This document shows, piece after piece, positions 23,696 through 34,991 of a DNA stretch of 64,000 nt. The notes beneath the pieces are model-generated. The model was not told where the DNA came from and made no database searches. It worked only from the letters and a program-made list of their open reading frames with translations. Every line of letters begins with the position of its first letter. Within the stretch, counting starts at the first letter, position 1. A program made the translations under genes and the position numbers. The stretch is from Pyrenula massariospora (taxonomy: Eukaryota; Ascomycota; Eurotiomycetes; Pyrenulales; Pyrenulaceae): contig JAGFMI010000003.1 of assembly GCA_021030905.1 (NCBI GenBank), forward strand, positions 2,170,001 through 2,234,000. The letters run 5' to 3'.

Positions 23696-25726
23696 TCACG
23701 CCGCTCCCGCCATCAAATTCCGCCCCTTAACCGTCTTCCACTCAAACAGCGCACACGTCACAAACGCCAACCCCCCCACCGCAATCGGAAGGATAAACGT
23801 CCGCGTCACCGCCACATCGTACGCCTGCAGCACGCCCTGCAGCAACCTTGGCGGCGTCACCTCCTTGACGTGCGTCGCGCCCGCGGCGATCACCAGCTTC
23901 GGGTCCAGCCCTGGCGCGCGCTTCGGTATCTCTTTCGTCAGGCTATTGGTGAAGATGTTCTGGGCAATCGACACCGAGATGGCCCCGCCGAGCGTGTTGA
24001 AAAACACCGCGATCGCGTTCCCCGTGGGCATGTCGCGCTTGCTGAGCACGACCTGCACCGCGATGAAGGGGATCTGGATGCAGGCGCCAGCGCCCGCGCC
24101 GGCGAGGATCTGGTAGCCGATCCAGCGGCCCGCGTTCGAATTCACTTGAAGCGTATAAAGGAGGCCGGAGCCGACGACGTAGACGGCGGAGCCGGCGTAG
24201 AGGAAGGGGACGTAGGGGCCGATGGCGGTGATGGAGCCGCCGACGACGATGCTGGCGATGGTGTTGGAGATGAGGAAGGGGACGGTGCGGATGCCCGAGG
24301 CTTCGGCGGTGGTGCCTTTGACGGCTTGGAAGTAGAAGGGGAGGTAGTAGATTTGGCTGGTGAGGTTAGGTTGGTTGTGGGAGGGGAGAGGGTGAGAGGG
24401 GGCTTACGTGTAAATGGCCATTGCGACGAAGGCGGAGAAGAGGGCGCAGGCAAGGACTGTGCGTTGCCCGATGAGGATGTGGGGCGGAAGGGTTGCCGTT
24501 GGTCCTCGCTTGATTTGGACGATGATGAAAGCAATGATGATCAGACCGAAGCCGAGGAGCGTGCCCCATACTTTGGAGTTGTGCCAGGGGTAGACGGATC
24601 CTCCCCATTGAAGAGCCAGGAGAAGACAGACTATTGCGCAAATCAGGAGGAAGGCGCCGAGAATATCGATCTGGGCAATCTTCTCCTTTAGTGACAGCTT
24701 GCTCTCTTTCCGTTTGGGGTTCTTGAAGAAGAAGAAAACAGAGGCTATAGCGATGCCTCCAACAGGAAGGTTGATCCAGAAACACCATCGCCAGGTAAGT
24801 CTGTCCGTGAAAGCACCTCCTAGGATTGGGCCAACGATGCTAGAAATACCAAACATGCTTGACAAGAGTGCAATGTAGATTGCACGTTTCCTTAAGGTAA
24901 CAGTATATCCAATAATGGTCATGCTGCCCGAGAACAATGCAGAAGCACCAACTCCAGCAAGCGCACGACCTCCGATGAGCATGTTCGAGTCTTTTGCTGC
25001 TGCACAAACGACAGATCCAGCTTCAAAGAGAACAAGGGCGAGAATGTAGGTCCATTTCACGTTGAAGTATGTATAGATTTTCCCGAACGACGGTTGTAGA
25101 GAGGTAGTGGTCAGGAGGTACGCGGAGCCGTACCAGCCGACGTCGTTGAGAGAATCAAAGACTGTTGTTATTTTAGGGATCGCCGTAGCAATGATGGTGT
25201 TGTCGAGGGCGACAACGAAGGTTGAAACGCAAAGACCGAATGTAAGGATCCAGAGGGGCAATCCATGTGGATATTTTGATTCGTCGTCAACGCCCGCTTC
25301 TGAAGCTTGTGTGTCGTGAGTTTCCGTCGGCTCTAATTCCCTTGAACCTGTCCGTTCTGCTTCCGAGATTTCTTTGTTCTGGACATCCTCTTCCTTCACT
25401 TGTTCTGGCTCCTTCTCGTCGGCGGTTGGGGTGGCCTCCACGGGCGTTGTAGCTCGCATGCTTGCTGTAGGCGATTTCTGCACAGGAACCTTCTCATCGG
25501 CAATGACGTCTGTTGACGATTCATCTGCGCGGCTGTCACGATTGCTCTCATGATGGTCGACGTTTGCTTCTTTGCCCAGCTCTTTCGCCGTCAAATCTTG
25601 AGAATCTGTGATTGGGTTTGAACGTTCCGTGGGCTTGGAATCTTCTTTGGTTGGCTCCTGCACGTCACTAGCGGGAGCCTCCAGGGACGATGCCTGCGCC
25701 CGCCGTCGTTGAAACGGCAGCCTCAT
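23696..25726 (-). CDS. MFS exporter, DHA2 (14-TMS) toxin/drug efflux type
   Basis: Two exons (25726-24408 and 24356-23696), 659 aa. The first 150 residues are a cytosolic, acidic, Ser/Thr-rich extension. The transporter begins near residue 155 (PLWILTFGLCVSTFVVALDN). It carries DHA2 hallmarks: LDNTIIATAIPKI (motif D1-like), LNDVGWYGSAYLL, GGRALAGVGASALFSG (motif C region) and GAFTDRLTWRWCFWINLPVGG. Splicing joins AIYT to QIYYLPFYFQAVKGT. The C-terminus ends FEWKTVKGRNLMAGAA. The family exports toxins and drugs in exchange for protons at the plasma membrane. The substrate is unknown, and no adjacent biosynthetic backbone gene (PKS or NRPS) is in the window. Confidence 0.92.
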
Positions 25727-26656
25727 GGTAGAAACTTCTTGTCATTAAAATTAAAGATCTGAAGCTACAAAACGTGTCGCTGTTGATGTGCAAATATCGA
25801 CCTTTTGTAAAATGTTTCGTTTCGTGAGTCCATTGAAATTCTAGCCTGCACCTGCCTTTCCCCTGCACTGAACGGATCCGGGCTCTGGGGTGCATCCTCG
25901 TAGCGAGATGCACCCGTCTACGGAACATTGAGCTGCCGAATGATAGTGTGCCCCCCATAGGCGAAAAATCGATCAAACAACGGCGTTACCGTCCACTCAC
26001 AGAACGTAAACTACGAGCATATCTGTTGACAGGGCCAGCGCAAGAGTGCCCCAAAACGGCCTAAAGGGGTCCCTGATCTTATTGGCCCCGTCTAACTCGT
26101 AAAATTCGCATCGTCTTTGCCTTTGCACTTAGGGTAGATCTCCCTACCGGCGCTATCCACTAAAGGGTCAATTTTGTGCATTTTCCATGCAGATCCTGCA
26201 TAATCTCTGATTCAACATCCGCGGTCTCGGGACCGGGATCGTCAAGCAGACCATTCATTATCGTCTTCTCCCTTTCAAAGCTCTGGAAGACAACATCGCC
26301 CGCCGAGGCTATTCTGCAGATCTCCCCTGGTCGAGCGTAACGGATCAGTCTCTATAATGTCAATGCGCGGGTCTTGAGAGATCACTTGTGCGTCCTAACC
26401 TTCAAAAGGACCTTTTCTATTATCTTCAACAATTATACAATAACGACAACAGGATTGCGCGAATACACCGATGACCTGCTGGCGACCATTTTAGCATTAA
26501 ATAAATGAGGTAATAGACATTGTCATGGATTCTCATGTCATTTGAGAGGGGTATTTATTTTTAAAGCCGAGAAGATTCCTGACGCCTCTGTAGCCGAAAA
26601 ATGCTGATTCACGAGTCATACCACCCAGCCAAGCGAAAAAACTACAACATAAATGT
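25727..26656. other. MFS promoter region
   Basis: 930 bp between the MFS start and the stop of the Mtp18-like gene. No open frame of note. Confidence 0.4.
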
Positions 26657-27692
26657 CTACAGCTCTTTCTTTATCTTTAACTCCTCTTTCACCCCGTGCT
26701 TCTCTCCCACAGCGTTCTCTCCGCCGATGGCCCTGAACCCATTGTAAAATAGCCACTCAATGCCTTCTTCCACCGGTTTGTCGAACATATACGGAAGTGC
26801 AGGCACCGCCGCTAGGCCAAGCTATGACACTCGTTAGCATCCCTTTTCGTTGCATGATGAGTCTACCATCATAGATTTGTACTCACTCCTATTGGTCCCC
26901 AAGTTCTAATCGCATTGTTTCCACTCTTTTTCAGCGCTCGTCCAGAATATTTGACGATGCTGTGTATCGTAAAAGCCGGCAGTCCCATACTTGCGACACT
27001 CTGGAATAGCGCTCTCTGCACCATCACCGTTCGCCAATCCTCCAGTGCCGGTACTCTCCCCCTTTCCACCTGCCCTTCTGGTGCCCTGCCCTCGCTCAAT
27101 AACCTCCCATCCTTCCCCGGTTTTGGTGCAGCAACAACACTTTGGGTCGCATTCCGATATTCTTCCGTCGCTGGCGCAAGGATCTTTCGATTCCGACAAT
27201 ACGCCTTGTAGCCCTCATGGCTGACGTCTCCAATCAAGTATGCCCATGACACGGCGTAGGCCGAGCGGACGAGGTAAGGGTGTGCAACAGGACGGAAGGA
27301 TTCACCAATATCAGAGGTATAGGCGACGTAGCGGTGGGCGCTGAGGAGGATGGTACGGGCACGAGAGGCGTAGGCAGCATAGCGGTAGTTGGTGGTGGTA
27401 GAATCGTAGCCGCTGTGAAAGTGTCAACGAGGTACAAGGAGGGGTCCTGGACTGCCTCCAACGAGACAGAGAGCTGCTGAATGAAAAGGGATGCATCGAA
27501 GGAAACGCAAACGTGGACGTACTCTCCTTCGTAGAGCTGATCCCATACGCTATCTTCTCTGTCAACGAGTTTCTGAAGGTCGTGCGGGAGTCTTTGGCGG
27601 GGAACTGGTTCAGGGTCTGTAGAGGAGTGTCCGGTTGCGGCAGGTTTCTGAGGTTCTTCCTCGGTCTTCTTGCCGCCCCAGCCCCATGCCAT
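26657..27692 (-). CDS. Mitochondrial fission process protein 1 homologue (MTFP1/Mtp18)
   Basis: Three exons (27692-27523, 27412-26887, 26821-26657), 286 aa. The product starts MAWGWGGKKTEEEPQKP. The core matches the Mtp18 family: YDSTTTNYRYAAYASRART, TSDIGESFRPVAHPYLVRS, AYAVSWAYLIGDVSHEGYKA, ALFQSVASMGLPAFTIHS and WGPIGLGLAAVPALPYMFDK. Splicing of the last intron (26822-26886) is required for the PYMFDKPVE hallmark. The family lies in the mitochondrial inner membrane and affects fission and inner-membrane integrity. It is head-to-head with the ATP synthase subunit k gene, start codons 313 bp apart. Confidence 0.9.
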
Positions 27693-28005
27693 GATTAAAT
27701 GCGTTCACCTCCGTCGAAGATGGAGTTGATGAGTAGCATTCGCGTAAGGGGCGTCGACGAGGTTTAAACGTGGTGCCTGGGCACGCGAGTTGCACCAGGT
27801 TCGGGGCACCTCGGTAGTCACACTTAGAGGAACTCCGGGGCTGCCGTCATTTTGGAGCTCGCGCTAGGAGGAATTCGGGGTTAGGACAAGGGACAGCTTC
27901 AAGCTTGGATTTCTGAAGCTGAGCTTCGACAACCACATCCAATTGACACCTTTGATCACTCTCAACCTCCCTACTAGACGGCCTGCTCCTCAAAGCTCCG
28001 CCAAA
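27693..28005. promoter_or_regulatory. Shared divergent promoter, Mtp18-like / ATP19
   Basis: A 313-bp space between two divergent start codons, both for mitochondrial inner-membrane proteins. A CCAAT motif lies at 27939-27943, about 65 bp before the ATP19 start. No TATA box stands out. Shared control is inferred from layout only. Confidence 0.5.
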
Positions 28006-28357
28006 ATGGTTGCCACGTACACTATCGCGGGCCGACAGGTTGGATCACATATTGTGAGTAAATAGCTATCATCCCCGACCTTTTCACGAAGTACTTTGGG
28101 AGCGCTCAGCAGCTAAACTCGACATTCTTTGTAGCTCGCCATGGCTACGTTAGGCACAATGTTCGTTGGAAGCTGGGCGGCAACGAGAGGGGGAGAGAAG
28201 AAGAGAGAGCAGGGTCCACCAATAAATGCAACAAGCAAAGACGAGGAAAATTTCATACAGTATGGCTATGCCTTTCATTCCTCGCAGCAGTCTCTGATAA
28301 CTCGACAGGGAATTCATAAAGAGTGCAGAAGCAGAAGAGAAGAAGGCAAAGCATTGA
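28006..28357 (+). CDS. ATP19: F1Fo-ATP synthase subunit k (Atp19)
   Basis: Three exons (28006-28053, 28135-28259, 28309-28357), 73 aa. The start MVATYTIAGRQVGSHILAMA matches fungal subunit k closely, with the membrane helix LAMATLGTMFVGSWAATRGG and the PPINATSKDEENFI segment, and ends KKAKH. Subunit k is a small inner-membrane protein of the Fo sector associated with ATP synthase dimers. Neither the start region nor the end lies in one frame with the middle, so it is found only by joining exons. Length and motifs are typical. Confidence 0.9.
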
Positions 28358-28513
28358 GTACGCTCTTATGTGTACTTTGAATGGCAGGGGGGACAATGAG
28401 GTTCTAGAGTGACTTCAAAATCAATTCCTACAAATCAAAGACGTCCTATATCGTTGATCAAGCCATTGAGCGTCGCATAAACGTCAAGTCAGAGAATCCA
28501 GTCATTGTCAAAG

Positions 28514-29761
28514 TCATTTTCTTCCCGGCTGACCAACAGCCATTTTCGTGTCTCCTAGCACCATTAAGCCTTCAGGATCTACCGGTCGCCCTATCCTTAC
28601 CATGCCCACATTTTTAACCAGATCCATGACGATGCTGAATAGTGTTGCGACCGTACTTTCATCTGTCTCTGCTCTGCAGATAGAGCGAGGATAGTTCTTT
28701 TCGTCTTTCAGAATTTTGTCGATTGCTGCAATTGACGGCTCTGTTCCTTCTTGCTTGATTAACTCTTGAACTCTAGCAAGTCTGAAAGGAGAGTCGGGGA
28801 ACGCCATTTTAGACTCTACAACGTCCTGAGGCTTGATGTAGTGATTTGTATGTGTCACCACTCCGTTTTCCATTGACAACGGGACGATGCCGTTGGCGCT
28901 GCATTCAAGTCCAATGCCTCCGGTCTTATCGGCGACGAGAATATGGCAAGCTGAAGCAACACCTGCGTCCTGCAGTTTTGCAACGGCAGCCTCTCGAGAT
29001 GGACTTTCGAGAACTGTCCGCAAGGCGAGGTGACATGGCAGCCGCTGAAAGTCCACCCCTTTCGCTTTGAGAGCATTGAGTGTGACTCCAACTCCGGATG
29101 AGTTGAAGCCGATTTTCCCAATGATTCCGGCCTCTGTTACCATATATATAGTTGGTTTGTCTGTTTGGTAAATGCTCATACGGATCAGGTTTTCCTTTTG
29201 TTCATGTTGCCACTGATAAAGTCAGCATTGGTCATGAGACTCGCCTCGTTACTAACATCCCAATTCTGTGCTAGAAAACTTGTGTTGCCTTCCTGTGACT
29301 TCCAAGAGAAAGCCGTACAGCCATCGTCGAACATGCCGTATGCAATCTCCGTGCGGACGTTGAGCGCGAGGATATCCTCAAAGCCGTGACCTGAAGCCTC
29401 TGCCACACCTGTGTCATATGAGACTGGGCCAAGATTTGCTCTCGTTATAGATACAAGAGCATAGGATGCTATGTGAACACGGGAAGAGAGGGAGGATGAC
29501 CTTGGATTTCATCTATATAAGCCGGCCATTTGTCCGCGAGCAATGGCATGAATTTCTGGGCAACTTTGCACACCTCTGGCCATTCGAGAGAAGTCTTCTC
29601 TTTAAAAAGACCTCTGTAGAATTTGAGGCTTCTTTGTATCAAAACTTTCGCAGCCTCTCCATGCTGCAGGCCGATCTACTGGCGCTTAGACAAGCATCTT
29701 GAGGAGCGTTGGCACAGCATACCTCGCGTGGAGAACCTTTGCAATCCACGGCGATCATCAT
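28514..29761 (-). CDS. Acyl-CoA:6-aminopenicillanate acyltransferase-like (peptidase C45) protein
   Basis: Four exons (29761-29723, 29675-29501, 29408-29257, 29212-28514), 354 aa, against about 357 for PenDE. The start MMIAVDCKGSPREIGLQHG matches the PenDE N-terminus. The autocatalytic site G-C-T is DDGCTAF with Cys102 (PenDE Cys103). AQNWDWQHEQKENLIRM, ITEAGIIGKIGFNSSGVGV-like and THTNHYI segments, then ENYPRSICR-like and VRIGRPVDPEG near the end, complete the family pattern. C45 proteins are Ntn-hydrolases that self-cleave before the Cys. Homologues are common in fungi without penicillin, so substrate and pathway are open. The protein ends QPGRK, not in a PTS1 such as PenDE's ARL. Confidence 0.9.
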
Positions 29762-30001
29762 ACAACAAGTCAAGAGATCCGTAAGTAGATGTATCAGAAA
29801 GTAAGGAGTCGAGAGGAACGATTAATAGGATGGAAGCTGATAATTGAAGTTGGCAAAAGAGTCTGGATTTGGCAAGTGGCGTTGGTTTCTCGGCGTCGTT
29901 CAGCCTGATTGAAGTCTCGATCCCAATTAGAAACACATCTTTTACCTTACAATCTCACCTCCCCCCATTCCCCCAGCTACTTGTAGTTGAGAGCAATCTC
30001 C
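29762..30001. promoter_or_regulatory. Shared divergent promoter, C45 acyltransferase / PPT2
   Basis: The 240 bp between the two start codons contain a CCAAT motif at 29923-29927 and a GATAA at about 29849. The layout suggests joint control; nothing else is proven. Confidence 0.4.
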
Positions 30002-30451
30002 ATGACAATCAAAGCTTTTCCCTTCCCCATCAGAATTGGCACAGACATTGTCCATATACCTCGCATACACCGGGTGATCACTTCAAATCACGGCCGATAC
30101 ATCCAACGATTTACAAGAAGAATTCTGCACGCCTCGGAACTAAGACATCTTGAAGAGAGATTTCCGAATTACCTAGATCGAATATTAACGCACTCTGATG
30201 AACGCCTAAGTGGCGTTTCTCGCTGGCTTGCCGGACGCTTTGCAGCTAAAGAAGCTGCACGAAAAGCACTCGGAGCTCGTATTCTCAGCTGGAAAGAAGC
30301 CCGAGTGCAAATATTACCAGATGGTAGCCCAGAGCTGATCTGTGCAATTGTTCGGGGGAATGGAGTATTTGAAGAACAGCAAGCAAGGCTTTCCATCTCA
30401 CACGATGGCGACTACGCAATGGCTATGGTGCTAGCTGTTCCCATGAAATAA
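30002..30451 (+). CDS. PPT2: 4'-phosphopantetheinyl transferase, AcpS type (mitochondrial Ppt2)
   Basis: Single exon, 149 aa, starting MTIKAFPFPIRIGTDIVHIP. The AcpS motifs are GTDIVHIPRI (metal-binding Asp) near the N-terminus, WLAGRFAAKEAARKAL (Glu and Lys of the catalytic motif), and LSISHDGDYAMAMVLA near the end. AcpS-type enzymes move phosphopantetheine from CoA to the Ser of acyl carrier protein; in fungi the short AcpS form (Ppt2) serves the mitochondrial ACP. The Sfp-type enzyme that activates PKS and NRPS is a different, larger protein. The first 12 residues could be part of a targeting peptide. Confidence 0.9.
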   Translation: MTIKAFPFPIRIGTDIVHIPRIHRVITSNHGRYIQRFTRRILHASELRHLEERFPNYLDRILTHSDERLSGVSRWLAGRFAAKEAARKALGARILSWKEARVQILPDGSPELICAIVRGNGVFEEQQARLSISHDGDYAMAMVLAVPMK

Positions 30452-32036
30452 ATCAACACAACCGGAAGGCCTGGAGCCTCTATTTGTTACTGCGACGACC
30501 ATTTTCACAAACCAAGCTTTGTGCAGCACAGCTTTTGATGCCCTCAAAATCATTGAGGAGGATTTTGGCCAACATGCGATTAGAAGCCGGCTTTGTCTAC
30601 AGGTGTCATACTCGGTTATGGTAGGAGTTTCCAGATTTGATAGGCTTTACGAAGCACGTTTGCGGCGTCTTTTCATCCGCTAGGTGTGCCGCCATTGCAA
30701 ACAGCTAAAGATAGGATTTGTTCTGCAACAATAAGTTGCGTCTCGCAAACGGATCTAATGGCTGAGTGTTCGTGAATTTTGCCAAGTCTCGTTGGCTGTC
30801 GCAATAAACAAGCCTTGTGGAACTTTTCGGGCGATATCCTAAGCTTTATGGCTTTGCTGGGCACGCATGTGAGATTAGCGATGCCCTTAGCTTTAAGGGC
30901 CTAAGCGCCGCCTTCGATCTACCAAAGGCGCATTCTTCTAACAGTCAATTTCTGGTCATTCTTTGCCGAACATTCAATCCGCATCTCCCCAAATGGCGAA
31001 TCTTAGCAATGGGGAAAAATAATGGCTCTGGTTTCAAGCCACAGGCGACCGTTGTATTGATCGCGAGCGTTTGTTGGGGCTAGCCTACTTAAGCGTGGAG
31101 ACGGCCGACCATGGCGGGCTCTTTGGAAAGTGATGCGACCTCTTCCACGATATGGTTCTATTTCAGTGACTTTCTTAAGCTCTAAACTTCAGAAATCCCT
31201 GCTCCGTCAGAGCTATTCAATTGTCTATTCGTGTTACAACAGTGTTCGGGTCCATGGGATACCATTCTTGTGGAAAGCAAGCTTTCTAAGCTTCGCCCCC
31301 GCGTGTCCACCTCCTGCCCACATATGCCGAAGGAATCTGGCGGCGGATCATAACAGGGGCATAGACATGCGGGGGAAGGCCGGAGCCATCTAACTTGACT
31401 GCCTAAGAAATCTTCATCGGTTAGGATGCTGCAGCTCCAGGATTCGGAAGCATCGGACGGGTGCTTGCGGCGCGTTGACTTCTTTGTTGATCCATCAGAG
31501 AAGCCAATCTTGTCAAACCTATTCCTTCAACAGGGGTCTCCGGAGCCTCTACCTCCAACTAGATCAATGACCCGTTAGGGCCACCCATCGAACATATCCC
31601 CTGTCTCTCGAGTCTCCGCCGATTAATTCAGGCCCACGGCTCTGGGCAGACCAGGTCCACCATGCACGTCTGCCGGGGTTCCTATTCCAACCCCAGCCGT
31701 GCGAACGGCGTTGATAAAATGGAGCTGACCACCATGAGGTCTCCCTCCTGCCCTTCCCAGACAAACACGCCCTTCAGGCGGGGAGCTGGTAACACGTTCT
31801 GTTGACTTCTGAACCCTTTCCTTTCCTTCTTAACAAAGGCTTCCAACCTCAAGCCCTTCGCGGAGAAAGTAAAGCTCTCAGGCCGTTGGTGGCAAAGCAG
31901 TCTGGGAGAACGGCTCTCTGAAGTTAAGATTGACTAAAATTGCTACAAACCTTCCTTTCCTTGTTTCTCGGAAAGAAAGTCGTGAACGTGGTATTCCAGC
32001 GCCATCAAAGTACTAAAGCATCTTGCATCCGCAAGA
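30452..32036. other. Intergenic 1.6 kb, no gene seen
   Basis: Between PPT2 and the FNT gene, both plus. Only short frames without family features. Confidence 0.4.
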
Positions 32037-33200
32037 ATGACGTCGATAAACGTGAATGCGTATACACCGGGGGAGGTCATTGAGATGGTCAGCAGAGCTG
32101 GGGTGAAGAAAGGCAACATGCATCCGATCAAAGTCTTCCTAAGCTCAGTCTCTGCTGGATGTCTCCTCTCCTTTGCTGCAGCGACATCACTTAGCATCAA
32201 CTCCTCTCCATGGTATCAAGATAACGCCCAAGGTCTCATCCGTGCTCTTGGCGCGCTGGCTTTCCCTTACGGTTTAGTAATGATCGTCTTGACTGGTGCG
32301 GATCTGTGTACGGGGACATTCATGGTATGGCACGCTCGGAAGGGGGCTCACTCGAGCATTTGACTAATAGCGATCAGTACACAACGGTGTCCGTCCTCCA
32401 ACGCCGACTGTCGATATACAAAATGCTCCTGCATTGGTTCATAACTTTTTGGGGCAATCTGGCGGGCTCGCTCTTCATGGTTGCGATCATATTTGGGTGT
32501 ATGCCTATTAGCCATTGATAATCCTCGAACGCAACAAGCTGACTATTCCCAGACGGTGGAGTTTTTGACTCCTCACCATATAAGAAGGAAACACAAACAT
32601 TTACCACGAAAAAGCAAATTACACCGGACTGGCATATGATATTCCTCCGCGGCATCGGGTGCAACTGGCTCGTCTGTCTGGCCTGCTTCTTTGGGATGCA
32701 AGGGCGTGACTTGACATCCAAGATTCTTGGTATCTGGTCGCCGATTTTTGCTTTCGTTAGCTTGGGACTTGACCACGTTGTTGCAAACGTATGTCAATTA
32801 ATTCGCTTTTTCATGGACTTGTACTAAAAGGAAGCAGATGTTCTTCATTCCGATGGGTATTTGGGTCAAGACACCAGGTCTCACTGTGGGTCTCTATATC
32901 TGGAAAGGCATTGTGAGTCATTTCCTGCCGAGAATAATTTTCTTCCCTCCAATATGTCTCAACCTAGATCTAACATGTCCATAGATCCCCGCCGGCATCG
33001 GAAACATCATTGGTGGCGCAATCTTTTGTGGTGGCTATTACTGGCTGATGTACCTATGGGGCGAGGAACCGATTGCCATCGATGGAGTGCACTACGAACC
33101 TATGCATGACTTGAAGGCGAATGGCGGGTTTCACTTGAGGAGTAAGAAGGACATGGAGGGCGGTGATGCAGTGACGAGGTCTATTGAAGTCGGTTCATGA
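32037..33200 (+). CDS. Formate/nitrite transporter (FNT family)
   Basis: Five exons (32037-32324, 32378-32498, 32553-32788, 32838-32912, 32985-33200), 311 aa. It begins with NVNAYTPGEVIEMVSRAGVK, the usual soluble start. Six membrane segments follow, with VFLSSVSAGCLLSFAAA, LTGADLCTGTFMYTTV, LLHWFITFWGNLAGSLF, LRGIGCNWLVCLACFFG and IPAGIGNIIGGAIFCGGYYW, the inverted-repeat hallmarks of FNT channels. The end ERVGS-like tail reads TRSIEVGS. The family carries formate, nitrite or hydrosulfide. For intron 2 only the donor at 32499 (GTATGC) keeps the frame; an overlapping GTGTAT two bases upstream does not. Substrate is not decidable here. Confidence 0.92.
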
Positions 33201-34417
33201 TTGACACGGATCATGGTGTTGAAGGTAGCGTGGTATGGAGGACTTGGGAAGGTGTGGATACTAAGTTTCTACCGGACTATCGTGCAGACTCCTTCAAGAG
33301 ACAACATACTTCTTTCACGCATCCTAAAAAGAAGTCCAGACAAGGTCTCTTCTATCTTTTGCCGTTCCTTGATGACAGATACCTTGGAATTACCCGTGGC
33401 CAGGGAAGCCATCTCTGTGTAGCGGAATTTCTTCGCCTGGGCCCACATTCTCACTCTAAGCTACTTGATATCCCGAATTCGTAATTTATCTGAGAGAGCA
33501 TATTGCGCCCACAGACTCTTGCAAATACAGCCACTGCTCCAAAAAGAGAAGGGCAGTGACTCGCTATTAAAACCAGGGAACGTCGGCTAAAGCTTTTTCC
33601 CTCAGCACCTTTCATGGACGAAACATGTCACTCGACCCGTAGCGGCAGCAAAGAGAACCCATCTGTTGATCGAATCATTTTGAACCCTATTCTTTGATGT
33701 ACAGCAATAGAATTTAAGAGTCCTACTACTCGGTGGCGAGCCTTCCGAGACGACGGCTGTTCTTAGCCTGGAGGACTTTCCAGTCTCAACACCACGACTA
33801 GGATCAGCGTGCTTCTGACAATTATATCTGAGAACTTTTAGTAATTCACACCGAGGCAACACTCTTCTCTGAACAACTGAATGGTCCTACCCCGATTTCA
33901 CCTGTTAACACAACTGTCCCACATCTGACGCAAGAGCAACCTTCAAATGAGAAACGCGTCCCCACAGCGCAGCGTTTCAGTTCCTCCCCACCAAGTCCAA
34001 TAAACATTTCTTGCCTCATTACACAATACGAAGCTCCTCCTATCAAAACCCTCGTTCTCCACGCGTGCCAACGTTCTAGACTGCATGTCTTGCTTCAGAG
34101 CCTAGATCGCACCAATAACCCATCAGGCAGATGATGCGCCTCCAACGAACCCCACCACCACCCTCGTCATAGGGGCGTTGGCGGGGCAGACATGTAGAAC
34201 TGGACGGGGGTCTGACGTCAAGCCACACGTTGAAGAGGGTATATGAGGAGCCTAGCCACAGTTGATAGAAATCAAGTTTTGGATCTTATAGCAAAAGAAA
34301 AACATCAGGAGAGCATACAAATAGTGCTGCTCGAATTACAGTACTCTTGGAAAAGCACCGATCCCTGACAGGTCTTTTAACTACAACGAACCAAATACTA
34401 TCCATACAACTCGAACC
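33201..34417. other. Intergenic 1.2 kb, no gene seen
   Basis: 3' region of the FNT gene and promoter of the Gly-rich repeat gene. Nothing else supported. Confidence 0.4.
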
Positions 34418-34991
34418 ATGTCTGACCAGCAGCAGAAGGAACAGAAGGGTGAGTCGTTTCTGAAGATATATCTGGTTAACGTTTCACTACGTGCCGTCGA
34501 GCGATGGTGCCGAATGTAGATTTGAGTTACTTTTATCCATCCACATCACAACCTTACGTCTCTTTCTCCCTGTTTACCTCTATCAATTGCACCGTTTCTG
34601 ACGTACCGTTTGTCTTTTCGTTTCCCACCTTGTCACAACAAGTCATACTAACCTGCCTATTCCCAGGCTTCCTCGGCGGTGTAGCAGGCGGTGTCGGTGA
34701 TACCGTCGGTGGACTTGGGAAAGGCGTCGGCAGCACCGTTGGAGGTGTTGGGAAAGGCCTCGGAGACACAGTTGGTGGTGTCGGCAAAGGTACCGAGCCC
34801 TTGCAATCTTTCTTCAAATGCTTACCCTATAAGGTCTTGGTGACACTGTCGGGGCAGGCACAAAGGGTGTCGGGGATACAGTTGGTGGTGTTACCGAAGG
34901 TGTCGGGAACACCGTGTCCAAGGGAGCAGAAGGTGCGCAGAATACATTTGGGGGAAAGAAGCAGACTGGGGATAACCCGCTGGGTCTGTGA
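34418..34991 (+). CDS. Small Gly-rich 11-residue-repeat protein
   Basis: Three exons (34418-34448, 34667-34789, 34834-34991), 103 aa. It starts MSDQQQKEQKGFLGGVAGG. The body is about seven imperfect repeats of GVGDTVGGVGKG type (11 residues each), ending GGKKQTGDNPLGL. No signal peptide or cysteines. Regular Gly, Val and Thr spacing recalls LEA-like or glycine-zipper helices, which in fungi are linked with stress or conidia, but I cannot assign a family. A 218-bp first intron follows a 31-nt first exon. Confidence 0.75.

Noticed and set aside
23390-24691. Plus-strand frame of 433 codons across the MFS 3' half
   Set aside because: Opposite strand of well-supported transporter exons; Arg/Asp/Gly-rich with no family features.
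22238-30451. Secondary-metabolite cluster (MFS exporter, C45 acyltransferase, PPTase)
   Set aside because: There is no PKS, NRPS or tailoring oxidase, the PPTase is the mitochondrial type, and housekeeping genes (Mtp18, Atp19) lie in between.
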